23,324 bases of DNA from assembly GCA_002497905.1 (NCBI GenBank), contig DAFJ01000070.1, positions 1 through 23,324 of the forward strand, in the 5' to 3' direction. Made by a program: the position numbers and the translations under genes. This document shows positions 1 to 7,483 of this stretch, piece after piece. Source of the stretch: Euryarchaeota archaeon UBA251 (GTDB lineage Archaea; Thermoplasmatota; Poseidoniia; Poseidoniales; Thalassarchaeaceae). The notes under the pieces were generated by a model, which saw only the letters and a program-made list of their open reading frames with translations, was not told the origin of the DNA and did not search any database. Positions within the stretch are counted from its first letter, which is position 1; every line of letters starts with the position of its first letter.

Positions 1-1358
1 TCCGTAGTCCTGCCCATTGCATCGAGGAAGTCCTTTCGTTGCTGGTCGGCATTGGGTGAATCTACCTCAAATACCCCTAGAACAAGTGCGTCGTTACCTG
101 CGAGTAGATCGTTTAATCGGATTGAATCTCCTCCATGTGTGAGTAGATTGAACGCAGGCGCAGGGGCCTCGTCTCGAGTATCTCCAATCTCAATTCCAGG
201 GAGGTGAGTTGCGGGTGCTGCGAGGGCGATAGCCATGATTAAAATCGCTAGATAAGCGGGCCATGGTAGTAGACCTATGCGGAGGGAGGCGCCGAGCCAT
301 CCGATAGTGGATAGAGGGATTAGGAGTAGGAGCAATCCTGTGCCGGCGAGAGGCTCAGGTGGCCCTTCTACCATTGTTCGATGAACAATTACGACATGAC
401 ATTCTTCGTTGGGATCAATGTCTGTCATCGTCATGCATATGCTTACCATATGGATGCCGGGTTCCAAGGTCCCGTTGACAGACCAAACCCATACCGATTG
501 GTTCCCTTCTCCAACTCGCATGCTCTGAGGGTCCTCAAAGTGACTCAATCGCTGCTCCTCCTGCCAGTTTCCGTGGACAGTTTCTGTCCAAGAGTTGTAG
601 ACGCCAGCTACTTCTACCACTGTAAGATCAATGCTTGAGTCCCCCCATACGGTTCCAGGGATGAATTCCACTCTTGCAGCACCATTCTGGTCCACTTTCA
701 GGTCCAGTTCAGGTGTCAACGTCTGCCCATTCAATTCGATTCTGGATGCGGTATCATATCGGTCAAAGTAGAGTTGCCCATCGATTGCACAGTTATGTTC
801 GACGTCAATCTCGAGCGTGATAACGTCTCCTTGGCTTAGTGTGAAGTTCACGTTCCAACCTGAGGTGACGAACTCCTCAGGTTGTGTCCAGTCGAACTCC
901 ATTGCGACCCGTTTCGTCGTGTTTTCGAATACCTGTGCTCCGCCCGCAAGGACACGGACTGTGAACTGTGTCTGCGCATCAGCAGGAGTATTCGGGACCA
1001 CATTGGTTAGTCGACAGGTTGGCCCATCGAGGCTTAATCCTGCGAATAGACGGACAGTTAGGTTTCCTTCGAACTTTGTCGCATGTTCGACAGGAGCGGA
1101 ATTTACGCTCAGAAGCTGATTTGTCAGTCGGTTAAATCCAAAGGCAGGAGGTTGGCCCGAGTCCAGCGGGTAGATGAGGTCCAGCGAGGTCTCGTTTTGT
1201 AGGAACAGGTTCCGGTTAAGTGGATGGAAGATACTTGTCCCCTCGCCTTCCGGGATCTCCATTGTGTCTGGCTTGGCGGTGACGGAACCTGCAAGCATAG
1301 TTAGAACGAGCACGACAAGTAGAATCGCCGCAGCACGAGAGTGTCTCGCGTCGTTCAT
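1..1358 (-). CDS. Secreted/membrane protein with C-terminal redoxin-like domain (3' end off the window)
   Basis: An open frame runs from ATG at 1358 to the left edge without a stop (452 codons visible). It starts with a signal peptide (MNDARHSRAAAILLVVLVLT), followed by about 300 residues of beta-rich extracellular sequence with several N-x-S/T sites. Two hydrophobic segments lie around residues 338-385. From about residue 395 there is a thioredoxin-fold start of the AhpC/TSA, TlpA or SCO type: APAFNLLTHGGDSIRLNDLL, then LVLGVFEV. Where TlpA-like proteins have CxxC after this strand, the sequence reads SPNA, so both redox cysteines are missing in the part that is visible. It is the last gene of a likely minus-strand operon, 44 bp after the DUF92 gene. 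The redoxin assignment rests on pattern only, and the end of the domain cannot be seen. Confidence 0.75.
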   Translation of the reverse strand, partial: MNDARHSRAAAILLVVLVLTMLAGSVTAKPDTMEIPEGEGTSIFHPLNRNLFLQNETSLDLIYPLDSGQPPAFGFNRLTNQLLSVNSAPVEHATKFEGNLTVRLFAGLSLDGPTCRLTNVVPNTPADAQTQFTVRVLAGGAQVFENTTKRVAMEFDWTQPEEFVTSGWNVNFTLSQGDVITLEIDVEHNCAIDGQLYFDRYDTASRIELNGQTLTPELDLKVDQNGAARVEFIPGTVWGDSSIDLTVVEVAGVYNSWTETVHGNWQEEQRLSHFEDPQSMRVGEGNQSVWVWSVNGTLEPGIHMVSICMTMTDIDPNEECHVVIVHRTMVEGPPEPLAGTGLLLLLIPLSTIGWLGASLRIGLLPWPAYLAILIMAIALAAPATHLPGIEIGDTRDEAPAPAFNLLTHGGDSIRLNDLLAGNDALVLGVFEVDSPNADQQRKDFLDAMGRTT

Positions 1359-1402
1359 GCACCGTTCATGTGGACCGAGTTGTTCAATCCCTCGCAGAAT
1401 TA

Positions 1403-2152
1403 TCAGGCTAGGAGGAGAAGCACATAGGTTGCTAACGAGCCCAGAAGGGTCGATGCGAGATTGACCTGACCCTTGGTCATCAGGCCTTGGTTTTCGAACA
1501 TGGCGCCAAGGATTGAATCAATCTGACAGCCAAACCATCCAATCAGAACTATCACGAGGAAAACTCTCCATGCTTGGTCGGAGAATCCACTTCCGAAGAA
1601 TCCGATTAGTGGGATTGCAGTCATTGCAATCAGAAGTGATCCCCCAAGTGCTGCAACTTGACCAGTAGGTGAAATCCCTCCGTTAGTCCCGGCTGGTACG
1701 ATGCGACCGTTGATGATCATGCGTACACGTGGGTCTAGTACTCCAAACTCTGAAGCCATCGTATCTGAGGATGCGACAGCAACTGCTGCAACAAAGGGCG
1801 CGGCTAAGATTACTGGTTCACCTGTAAGTAAAGCAAGTAGGGCAATCATTCCCGGAGCGCCTCCGTTTGCAATCACATTAGTCCAGTTTCTCGCTCCATC
1901 TCTTGCTTCAGCCAGTCCCATCAATGCTTTTTCATCATATGAGAATCGGGTTGCAAGAGAACCGGTTACAAGAAAAATTAGCAATATGGCGAGCCAAGTC
2001 CAATGGCCACCAATGCCAACGATGATGCCGAGAATGCCTGCTGCAAGAATACCACTCTTATCGAGAAAACCTCGTGCACCGGCGATGCTGCCGAGGAATA
2101 GGACTAGGCCCAGAGTCACAAGGCCATTCGAGTCCGTGAGTGCCTCAATCAT
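1403..2152 (-). CDS. DUF92 / TMEM19 / VTE6-like integral membrane protein
   Basis: 249 residues and about six to seven membrane segments. The family motifs are present: R88-N-W-T-N-V-I-A-N-G-G, ASSDTMASE (128-135), PAGTNGGIS (153-161), and D212-S-x-L-G-A followed by N231. DUF92 proteins include plant and cyanobacterial VTE6, a CTP-dependent phytyl-phosphate kinase. In archaea, which make isoprenoid lipids, a prenyl-phosphate kinase role is plausible but unproven. A GAGG-containing purine stretch sits just upstream of the ATG. It lies between the PrsW-type protease and the redoxin-like gene with gaps under 50 bp, which suggests one transcript. Confidence 0.8.
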   Translation of the reverse strand: MIEALTDSNGLVTLGLVLFLGSIAGARGFLDKSGILAAGILGIIVGIGGHWTWLAILLIFLVTGSLATRFSYDEKALMGLAEARDGARNWTNVIANGGAPGMIALLALLTGEPVILAAPFVAAVAVASSDTMASEFGVLDPRVRMIINGRIVPAGTNGGISPTGQVAALGGSLLIAMTAIPLIGFFGSGFSDQAWRVFLVIVLIGWFGCQIDSILGAMFENQGLMTKGQVNLASTLLGSLATYVLLLLA

Positions 2153-2198
2153 GTGTCCTCGTCATGAACGGTTCCCATTGTCCGCATCAAGCCATCGC

Positions 2199-3701
2199 TC
2201 AATTAAGGACTGGAATTGTGGTTCCTTTGCTCTCTTTGTTCTCGTCGTTTACACCCCTCATGAGTGCATCTCCAAGAAGTAGAACCCCGGCAACAAGCAG
2301 GAGTGTCGCGCATAGACTAGCAAGGATAGTGTGCCCTTCTGAGCCACCAAGGAGTAGGACTATCGTTGGCACGAATACGGCTGTTCCGTTCCATAAGCCA
2401 TGACCAAGAATCGCACACATTAGTGCGATTCCAATACTCGATGGTGGTCGAATCCCGCCAGCAATTTCCTCAATCTTTGGTATGGCGATTTGTTGCACAC
2501 GCGCCTCTAATGTCTGGTGAAAGGTGGAAGCAAGTGTAGTTGATTGATTAGGCATTACTTCACGAGGGTTGATTTCCTGCCCTGTGTTCTGATCAAATAA
2601 CAACCATGTCTGGCCGGGGTCATCCGTTTTTTCATCTTCGTCTTCTCCAGCTTCACGCCGCTCTCCTGCAAGTGATCCAATCGCATAACCAGTCAGTCCA
2701 GTCCAGAATGCATGTCCGGGGATGGATCCGATTCCTCTAATCAGGACAGTGAGGGCGAATCCAGTAAATCCTGCTTCAAAAGAGAGTAGGATATACTGTA
2801 GGTTTTCGATGAGGGCGAAGCCTAACCCAACTGTGAATCCAATCTGAAATCCTCGCTTACCTCCGTCCATTTGGTGCATGAATAGAGCTACAGCAAGGCC
2901 CTTACAGATCTCCTCTCCGATTGGTGCACTGATGACTGCAGTGAGGTTCAGTATTGCTTCTTCATTTGAGGTATCGAATCCAAGTGTACTGGCTATTAGT
3001 GGGAATACGAAACTATTGATCACAATTGCAGGGAATCCAGCCATCATTCCTAGAAAGAGCCATGATTCTGCATCACGCTGTCGAGTCAAAATTCCAAGTC
3101 GTTCCTTCGAGATGGCCCACCATGCCATTACTGGAATCGAGAAACCAAGTATGAAGAAGGGTATTCCGATGATGATTGCAACAAAGAATAGAATATCCGT
3201 AGCGATACCTGTCCAGAGTCCAATCGATATTGTCAGCGAGGTGGTGATTAGGGCTGCGAAGATTGCCCAAAGTGATCTTGATCTAGGGATGTCTAATGAA
3301 GAGGCATCTCTCACAATGTGGCGCCTAAATCGTGTTGGCTCAGGGGTCCATAATGTCTCATTAGGTCCAATGGCATGGTAATGCCCCCCACGGGGGTCTG
3401 GGATTGCGACGCGTACATCGACAATTTTCGGCCTTTGAATGTGAGCGATTAATGCGAGGAACGGGATGCTGAAAATAATTCCACAAACGGTGAGATATGG
3501 TTCACCATCTATTACACCCATTACTCCAACCGTCAGGAATTGGACAAGAAGGAATGCGAGGATGACGATGCCAAGCGTTCGCCCATATACTGACCAGGGC
3601 TTGGAAATACGACCAATTCGTAGATCTTCTTTGGGTTTAGTAATCCTCGTTACAGGCATGGGCCTGTATATCCGGCCATCAGGGCCTTGAATAGGTTGCA
3701 T
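2199..3701 (-). CDS. PrsW-type intramembrane metalloprotease
   Basis: 500 residues from ATG 3701; a TTG directly upstream at 3704 is an alternative, and a GGAG at about 3713-3716 serves either. The N-terminal ~40 residues are soluble and multiple transmembrane helices follow. Family signatures, numbered from the TTG: PIGEEICKG (E264, E265, K268), LGFALIENLQY (E300), SIPGHAFWTGLTGYAIG (H331) and AILGHGLWNG (H435). These are the conserved acidic and histidine positions of the PrsW/CPBP-related glutamic-type proteases, which cut membrane-bound substrates such as anti-sigma factors in Bacillus. The archaeal substrate is unknown. An acidic cytosolic insertion (about 348-415) separates the third and fourth motifs and is longer than I would expect. 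Probably the first gene of the operon with DUF92 and the redoxin-like gene. Confidence 0.85.
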   Translation of the reverse strand: MQPIQGPDGRIYRPMPVTRITKPKEDLRIGRISKPWSVYGRTLGIVILAFLLVQFLTVGVMGVIDGEPYLTVCGIIFSIPFLALIAHIQRPKIVDVRVAIPDPRGGHYHAIGPNETLWTPEPTRFRRHIVRDASSLDIPRSRSLWAIFAALITTSLTISIGLWTGIATDILFFVAIIIGIPFFILGFSIPVMAWWAISKERLGILTRQRDAESWLFLGMMAGFPAIVINSFVFPLIASTLGFDTSNEEAILNLTAVISAPIGEEICKGLAVALFMHQMDGGKRGFQIGFTVGLGFALIENLQYILLSFEAGFTGFALTVLIRGIGSIPGHAFWTGLTGYAIGSLAGERREAGEDEDEKTDDPGQTWLLFDQNTGQEINPREVMPNQSTTLASTFHQTLEARVQQIAIPKIEEIAGGIRPPSSIGIALMCAILGHGLWNGTAVFVPTIVLLLGGSEGHTILASLCATLLLVAGVLLLGDALMRGVNDENKESKGTTIPVLN

Positions 3702-3814
3702 CAATTGAAACTCCTGATGCCGCTCAGTCCGCCCATCAATCCATACGGCTGAGGACCTTCATCATCGCGGCAAACCCTTCTCAGGATTGCCGGTTCATGG
3801 CTCTGACGCTTAGA

Positions 3815-4312
3815 TTATGCCCATTCAAGGTGTGCATCGACATACTTTGGTACAGCCTTCCTACCCCAGAATAGGTAGTAGATTCCTAATGTGATTATTG
3901 TCAAGAGAAATACCTTGACCCAGATGCCAAAGAGGCCCATGCCGGTGCCAGTGTATCGGATCGGTCTCCCGTCTATTCGGACGTTTCTCGCCCACTTGCT
4001 GAATACCATTGTCTTCGCCCAAGGATATCCAAATCCAACGGTAATTGCCGTTAATAGGAAGGCTAAGATCTTGGTGAAGAATAGTCCAAAGCTTGCAGTT
4101 TGAATTGCCCACCCGCCGGTAGAGGGTGCAACTGGTGTCACATTGGCAACCACCGGTGCAGCGGGTGCTACGGCCATCGGTTGAGGCATGGGTTCAGGTA
4201 CAGGCATTACTGCAGTGAAATCTGGGTAATGCTGTTGAGTGTACGATAGAGCCATTGCTGCATCGTGCCCTTGTTGGACTAATCCATCATAGTACTGTTG
4301 TGCGCTAGTCAT
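3815..4312 (-). CDS. Small DUF898/YjgN-like membrane protein with Pro/Ala linker
   Basis: 165 residues in three parts. Residues 1-32 form a helical segment (YYDGLVQQGHDAAMALSY) resembling a small UBA-like or tail helix pair. Residues 33-65 are a Pro/Ala/Val/Met-rich linker. Residues 70-165 hold two transmembrane helices (about 76-97 and 129-149) around a basic loop. The pattern GYPWAKTMVFSKWARNVRI, then TGTGMGLFGIWVKVFLL and TLGIYYLFWGRK, resembles DUF898 (YjgN) repeats. Function is unknown. A CTATACG box lies 26 bp upstream of the ATG, which fits a leaderless monocistronic gene. The linker resembles the one in the cytoplasmic tail of the large surface protein at 13694. Confidence 0.65.
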   Translation of the reverse strand: MTSAQQYYDGLVQQGHDAAMALSYTQQHYPDFTAVMPVPEPMPQPMAVAPAAPVVANVTPVAPSTGGWAIQTASFGLFFTKILAFLLTAITVGFGYPWAKTMVFSKWARNVRIDGRPIRYTGTGMGLFGIWVKVFLLTIITLGIYYLFWGRKAVPKYVDAHLEWA

Positions 4313-4334
4313 GAGTTCTGGTTAGGGCTGCATC

Positions 4335-4341
4335 GTATAGC
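4335..4341 (-). promoter_or_regulatory. TATA-like box for the DUF898-like gene
   Basis: CTATACG on the minus strand, centred 26 bp upstream of the ATG at 4312. The spacing matches archaeal TATA box to transcription start, so the transcript would be leaderless. Position and composition are the only support. Confidence 0.45.
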
Positions 4342-4510
4342 AGTTTTCCACCCAATTAATGATGCCTGAAGTGGCTACTAGAGTCCTCCATTCTTTTGTT
4401 TACGGGCAGAGAAAAATTCTGACGCATCTATATTATCAAGCGTTTTCTTAATACTCCTTTTTAATGTTCGATTGATTCCCTCGTGTCGTTTTAATTATTC
4501 AAATGCATAA

Positions 4511-4522
4511 AATATCGATATT
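4511..4522. promoter_or_regulatory. 12-bp perfect palindrome upstream of glutamine synthetase
   Basis: AATATCGATATT is a perfect inverted repeat about 50 bp upstream of the start, overlapping the zone expected for promoter elements. It could be an operator for nitrogen control, but it does not match the GGAA-N6-TTCC operator of the archaeal regulator NrpR, and AT-rich sequence makes short palindromes likely by chance. Confidence 0.3.
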
Positions 4523-4561
4523 ATAGTAGATTTTTGTCCAATTTATCAGCGAATCATTGAT

Positions 4562-4572
4562 ACACTTGTTTG
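4562..4572 (+). repeat. 11-bp direct repeat, copy 1 (left of glutamine synthetase)
   Basis: ACACTTGTTTG lies directly before the ATG at 4573. An identical copy lies at 5655-5665, beyond the end of the same gene and next to tRNA-Ala. The bases next to each copy differ. Confidence 0.6.
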
Positions 4573-5598
4573 ATGGGACAGGTTAACATGGACGACTACA
4601 GCAAACTCGAGTACATCTGGTTGGATGGTTACGAACCTACCCAGAATATGCGCAGCAAAACAATGGTGAGGAAAAACTTCGGCGGAACAGTTGAAGAATG
4701 CCCCATCTGGATGTTCGATGGTTCCTCAACTCGACAGGCAGATGGAAATGCCTCTGATTGCTTGCTTAAACCAGTAAACATATTCCCTGATCCACAGAGA
4801 ATAAACGGTTATCTTGTCATGTGTGAAGTGATGAATCCAGATGGAACCCCTCACGAAAGTAATGGCAGAGCTACCATAGATGATGATGACAATGATTTCT
4901 GGTTTGGATATGAGCAAGAATATTTCATCATGGATGTAGAAACCCAACTCCCCCTCGGATTCCCGGTGGGTGGCTATCCTGGTCCACAGGGGCTGTATTA
5001 TTGCTCAGTCGGAGGTAAGAATACACATGGTCGTTCGTTGGTTGAAGATCATGCCGACTTGTGCCTCCAGGCTGGTATCAATTTCGAGGGTATCAATCAG
5101 GAAGTTGCTTGTGGCCAGTGGGAATTTCAGATATTTGCCAAGGGTGCTAAGCAGGCTGGTGACGAGTTGTGGGTTGCAAGGTACATGCTTGATCGCCTGA
5201 CTGAAAGTTATGGTTACTACATTGAGTATCATCCTAAGCCAATCAAAGGTGATTGGAATGGTTCAGGTATGCACGCTAACTTCTCTAATGGTGCTATGAG
5301 GGATAAGGGTGGCAAGGAATTGTTTGACAGTATTTGTGAAGCATTTGGCCAAAATATCGAGAAGCATATGTCCGTATATGGCGCTTACAATGAGGAGCGA
5401 TTGACAGGCCTTCATGAGACTCAGTCCATCGACCAGTTCTCGTATGGCGTTTCTGATCGAGGCGCCTCAATCCGTGTCCCGGCTTCAGTGCCAAACGATG
5501 GTTGGGTCGGTCGTCTAGAGGACCGTCGTCCTGCCTCTAATGGCGACCCCTACAAGATTGGTGCAGTGATTATCTCCACGACAAAATCGGTGTGTTGA
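4573..5598 (+). CDS. Glutamine synthetase, type II (eukaryotic-like GS)
   Basis: 341 residues from ATG 4573; ATG 4588 (MDDYSKLEYIWLDGYEP) is an equally plausible start. Makes glutamine from glutamate, ammonia and ATP in the cytosol. The length and motifs are those of the short GSII family, not the ~450-residue GSI (GlnA) usual in Euryarchaeota: WMFDGSSTRQADG near the N-terminus, FGYEQEYF (metal ligands E114, E116), INQEVACGQWEFQI (E177, E184), GDWNGSGMHANFS (H234), SDRGASIRVP and LEDRRPASNGDPY. All catalytic glutamates, the ammonium-site histidine and the phosphate-binding arginines appear intact. The GSI adenylylation tyrosine loop is absent. No PII or GOGAT gene is nearby. The 11-bp repeats on both sides may be a trace of transfer. 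Confidence 0.93.
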   Translation: MGQVNMDDYSKLEYIWLDGYEPTQNMRSKTMVRKNFGGTVEECPIWMFDGSSTRQADGNASDCLLKPVNIFPDPQRINGYLVMCEVMNPDGTPHESNGRATIDDDDNDFWFGYEQEYFIMDVETQLPLGFPVGGYPGPQGLYYCSVGGKNTHGRSLVEDHADLCLQAGINFEGINQEVACGQWEFQIFAKGAKQAGDELWVARYMLDRLTESYGYYIEYHPKPIKGDWNGSGMHANFSNGAMRDKGGKELFDSICEAFGQNIEKHMSVYGAYNEERLTGLHETQSIDQFSYGVSDRGASIRVPASVPNDGWVGRLEDRRPASNGDPYKIGAVIISTTKSVC

Positions 5599-5654
5599 TT
5601 TATTTCAACTAATTTCGTACACTATGCTTCATTGATTCAGGAGTAGATTAGCCG

Positions 5655-5665
5655 ACACTTGTTTG
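5655..5665 (+). repeat. 11-bp direct repeat, copy 2 (right of glutamine synthetase)
   Basis: ACACTTGTTTG, identical to 4562-4572. It lies 6 bp from the 3' end of the minus-strand tRNA-Ala, inside a small imperfect dyad (ACAC...GTGT). Confidence 0.6.
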
Positions 5666-5671
5666 TGTAGA

Positions 5672-5748
5672 TGGTGGACGTGCCGAGATTTGAACTCGGG
5701 GCCTCTTCCATGCCAAGGAAGCGCGCTTCCAAGCTGCGCCACACGCCC
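5672..5748 (-). tRNA. tRNA-Ala (anticodon GGC), CCA encoded
   Basis: Minus strand, beginning GGGCGTG at 5748. The acceptor stem GGGCGTG/CACGTCC includes the G3:U70 pair that defines alanine tRNAs. The D-stem is GCGC/GCGC, the anticodon stem CTTCC/GGAAG with loop TTGGCAT (anticodon GGC), and the T-stem CCGAG/CTCGG with loop TTCAAAT. Discriminator A is followed by a genomically encoded CCA (5672-5674), unlike the other two tRNAs here. No intron. A CTTAAAT box lies about 29 bp upstream. Confidence 0.96.
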
Positions 5749-5773
5749 AATAGGTAAGCGACTAGTCGGCCCG

Positions 5774-5780
5774 ATTTAAG
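5774..5780. promoter_or_regulatory. Shared TATA-like box for tRNA-Ala (-) and the SprT-like gene (+)
   Basis: ATTTAAG on the plus strand reads CTTAAAT on the minus strand. Its centre is about 27 bp upstream of the ATG at 5804 and about 29 bp upstream of the tRNA 5' end at 5748. Both distances fit archaeal TBP binding with transcription starting 24-27 bp downstream. No second box is evident in the 55-bp gap, so one site may serve both directions. Confidence 0.45.
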
Positions 5781-5803
5781 GATGCCCGGCACTCCCACAG
5801 GCT

Positions 5804-6418
5804 ATGGTGGGCCGGACTCCGAGGGTGCCTCACCGCGTGATTTCAGTTGCTGCTGCTCCAACAGATCTGCCTCCACCTGATCCTAAAGAATGGTTGGATA
5901 TCATTCGTAATCAGGTAGATGGAAACGAGGCACCATTCCTCAACGGATTGAATCGTTGGCTCAAGGTTTCTTGGTCAGATCCATCTTCGGATTTACTCGG
6001 AGTTACGCGATTTGAGATGGACCCGAATGAACTGATGCGTAGGCGGCGTATGCAGGCTCCAAGCGGACCAGTACACATTGAACTGCACCCTATTCTCGTA
6101 GATGATCCGGCTTTGCTAGCCCACACCTTCGTTCACGAATTGCTTCATGCAGTAGGATTAACTGATCACGATAATCGGCACGCCTCTTTGACTGAAACGA
6201 TTGCACCTGCTCCATCTCTAGCGGATTCCCCCGTTCTAATGCGTTTACGTTCTGAGGTATTAGATGGCCAGGAGATACAAGTTTGGTCATGCACCAATTG
6301 TGGTAGTTCATGGAAACGCACGACTGTATCTCGTCCGAAGCGGTGCCCTCGATGTGCAAGGTCTACTGTAATACCTCACGAGGCTTCATCGGATGATGAT
6401 ATTGAGAAGCTGAGTTGA
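5804..6418 (+). CDS. SprT-like zinc metalloprotease with C-terminal zinc ribbon
   Basis: 204 residues, no membrane segment. The core HTFVHELLHAVGLTDHDNRH gives a zinc-binding HExxH (H111, E112, H115) with a further histidine at 122 or 126, as in SprT/Spartan-like and other minigluzincin-type proteases. A C-terminal zinc ribbon follows: CTNCGSSW (C163, C166) and CPRCARS (C181, C184), the usual SprT arrangement of protease then ribbon. In eukaryotes Spartan degrades proteins crosslinked to DNA; the archaeal role is inferred by family only. The start sits 27 bp after a TATA-like box, so the mRNA is probably leaderless. The next gene starts 6 bp after the stop. Confidence 0.75.
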   Translation: MVGRTPRVPHRVISVAAAPTDLPPPDPKEWLDIIRNQVDGNEAPFLNGLNRWLKVSWSDPSSDLLGVTRFEMDPNELMRRRRMQAPSGPVHIELHPILVDDPALLAHTFVHELLHAVGLTDHDNRHASLTETIAPAPSLADSPVLMRLRSEVLDGQEIQVWSCTNCGSSWKRTTVSRPKRCPRCARSTVIPHEASSDDDIEKLS

Positions 6419-6424
6419 TGCCTT

Positions 6425-7351
6425 ATGGCCCGATTAGTTGATCTCGAAGGTTATGACAGAACATGGGTGTCTAGAGTTCTAATATTGTTGGTTCTGATTC
6501 TTTCTGTGGTATTTTACATTCGTTTCCATGGCCGTGGAAGTAACCTCGACATATTCCTTTTACATGGTACCGGTGGTTTGGATAGCCTCATTCGAGCATT
6601 GTACCGGATTGGAGCAGGGTATCTTGCTGTTCACACAGCATTTTTCTGGATGATTAGAAATCCAGTGCCTGGTTCGATGGCGCCTCTTTTCAGAGAAGAG
6701 TTAGTGGTCAAACCTCACCCCTCTATTGGTTTGGAACGTCTCGTCCCGTTCAGCTCTTGGACCCTGATTATTTTCGGCATATCTATGTGGATTAATGGTC
6801 TAATTTCCCTCTCTATTCTGTTTGGAGCTTCCCCTCCAAGTATTCTTGTCCAAGTCGGTGTCGCATTTTTCTCTACAGCATTCAGTGCAGCTGCTCTCAC
6901 TGCAGTCATAGTTCGTCATGTGATCCTTCCATCTATGATCCAAAACGGAGGGGATGTCGATCACATGTTCTTACCGCATGAACAGGTTATGCATAATTGG
7001 GCACTGATTCTTCTCGCTATCGAATTAGGGCTTGGGTGGATGGTAGTGCAGACGCCTATGGTCAGCCTTGGCCTCACTTATGGCGCACTCTACCTTATCT
7101 TCGCTGAGTTATGGGCACTCTGGGGCGGTGGCTACTATGTCTACGAATTCATTGATCCTCGGCCACGGTTTGCCCCTTATCTCCTTCTAGCACTAACTCT
7201 TGTTTGTGCTCTTTCGTTCGGTGTGGGGCTGCTTGTCAGTTTGGTTCGTACACAGAATCCCTTCTTGGCTGTATTTCTGTTGTTTCTTCTTGTGATTGGT
7301 TCGACGCGCTTCAAGAATCCCGCTGCATTGGGTAACTCAACATCCAATTGA
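6425..7351 (+). CDS. Multi-pass membrane protein, possibly FAR-17a/AIG1-like
   Basis: 308 residues with about seven hydrophobic helices. The central part has FSSWTLIIFGI (T113) and, about 80 residues later, MHNWALILLAIELGL (H190), then LTYGALYLIFAELW and YEFID. This order resembles the FAR-17a/AIG1/ADTRP family, in which a conserved Thr and a conserved His act as catalytic residues for hydrolysing fatty acid esters of hydroxy fatty acids. The likeness is from pattern memory and could be chance. Six bp separate it from the SprT-like gene, so the two are probably co-transcribed. Confidence 0.5.
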   Translation: MARLVDLEGYDRTWVSRVLILLVLILSVVFYIRFHGRGSNLDIFLLHGTGGLDSLIRALYRIGAGYLAVHTAFFWMIRNPVPGSMAPLFREELVVKPHPSIGLERLVPFSSWTLIIFGISMWINGLISLSILFGASPPSILVQVGVAFFSTAFSAAALTAVIVRHVILPSMIQNGGDVDHMFLPHEQVMHNWALILLAIELGLGWMVVQTPMVSLGLTYGALYLIFAELWALWGGGYYVYEFIDPRPRFAPYLLLALTLVCALSFGVGLLVSLVRTQNPFLAVFLLFLLVIGSTRFKNPAALGNSTSN

Positions 7352-7389
7352 GTGCACAATTGAAATGTGTCCGCACCTCGGATTGAATT

Positions 7390-7463
7390 GGGCGATTGGT
7401 GTAGTCTGGATATCATGGTGGCCTTCTAAGCCGCTGACACGGGTTCGAATCCTGTATCGCCCA
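7390..7463 (+). tRNA. tRNA-Arg (anticodon TCT)
   Basis: Acceptor stem GGGCGAT/ATCGCCC, anticodon stem GTGGC/GCCGC with loop CTTCTAA (anticodon TCT, reading AGA/AGG), T-stem ACGGG/CCTGT with loop TTCGAAT, discriminator A at 7463. No encoded CCA and no intron. A T-rich stretch at 7484-7493 could end the transcript. Confidence 0.94.
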
Positions 7464-7483
7464 CTCCTAAAATCAGTATGATT

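Larger units (their letters stand above)
4313..4572. other. AT-rich intergenic/promoter region before glutamine synthetase
   Basis: About 260 bp without a credible gene, clearly richer in A+T than its surroundings. It should carry the promoter of the minus-strand DUF898-like gene (box at 4335-4341) and that of glutamine synthetase. Candidate TATA boxes for the latter are ATTTATC at 4541-4547, which would give a nearly leaderless mRNA, and TTATAGTA at 4521-4528, which would leave a short leader. It also contains a 12-bp perfect palindrome and one copy of the 11-bp direct repeat. Confidence 0.6.

Noticed and set aside
381..1464. Several plus-strand open frames across the left end (381-638, 817-1119, 1174-1464)
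   Set aside because: They lie antisense to the long redoxin-like frame and the DUF92 gene, have no family features, and do not have sensible starts.
1701..2403. Plus-strand frames antisense to DUF92 and PrsW
   Set aside because: Low-complexity Ser/Pro/Arg translations typical of the opposite strand of membrane protein genes.
4313..4572. NrpR operator (nitrogen control) before glutamine synthetase
   Set aside because: No GGAA-N6-TTCC pattern was found; only an AT-rich palindrome is present.
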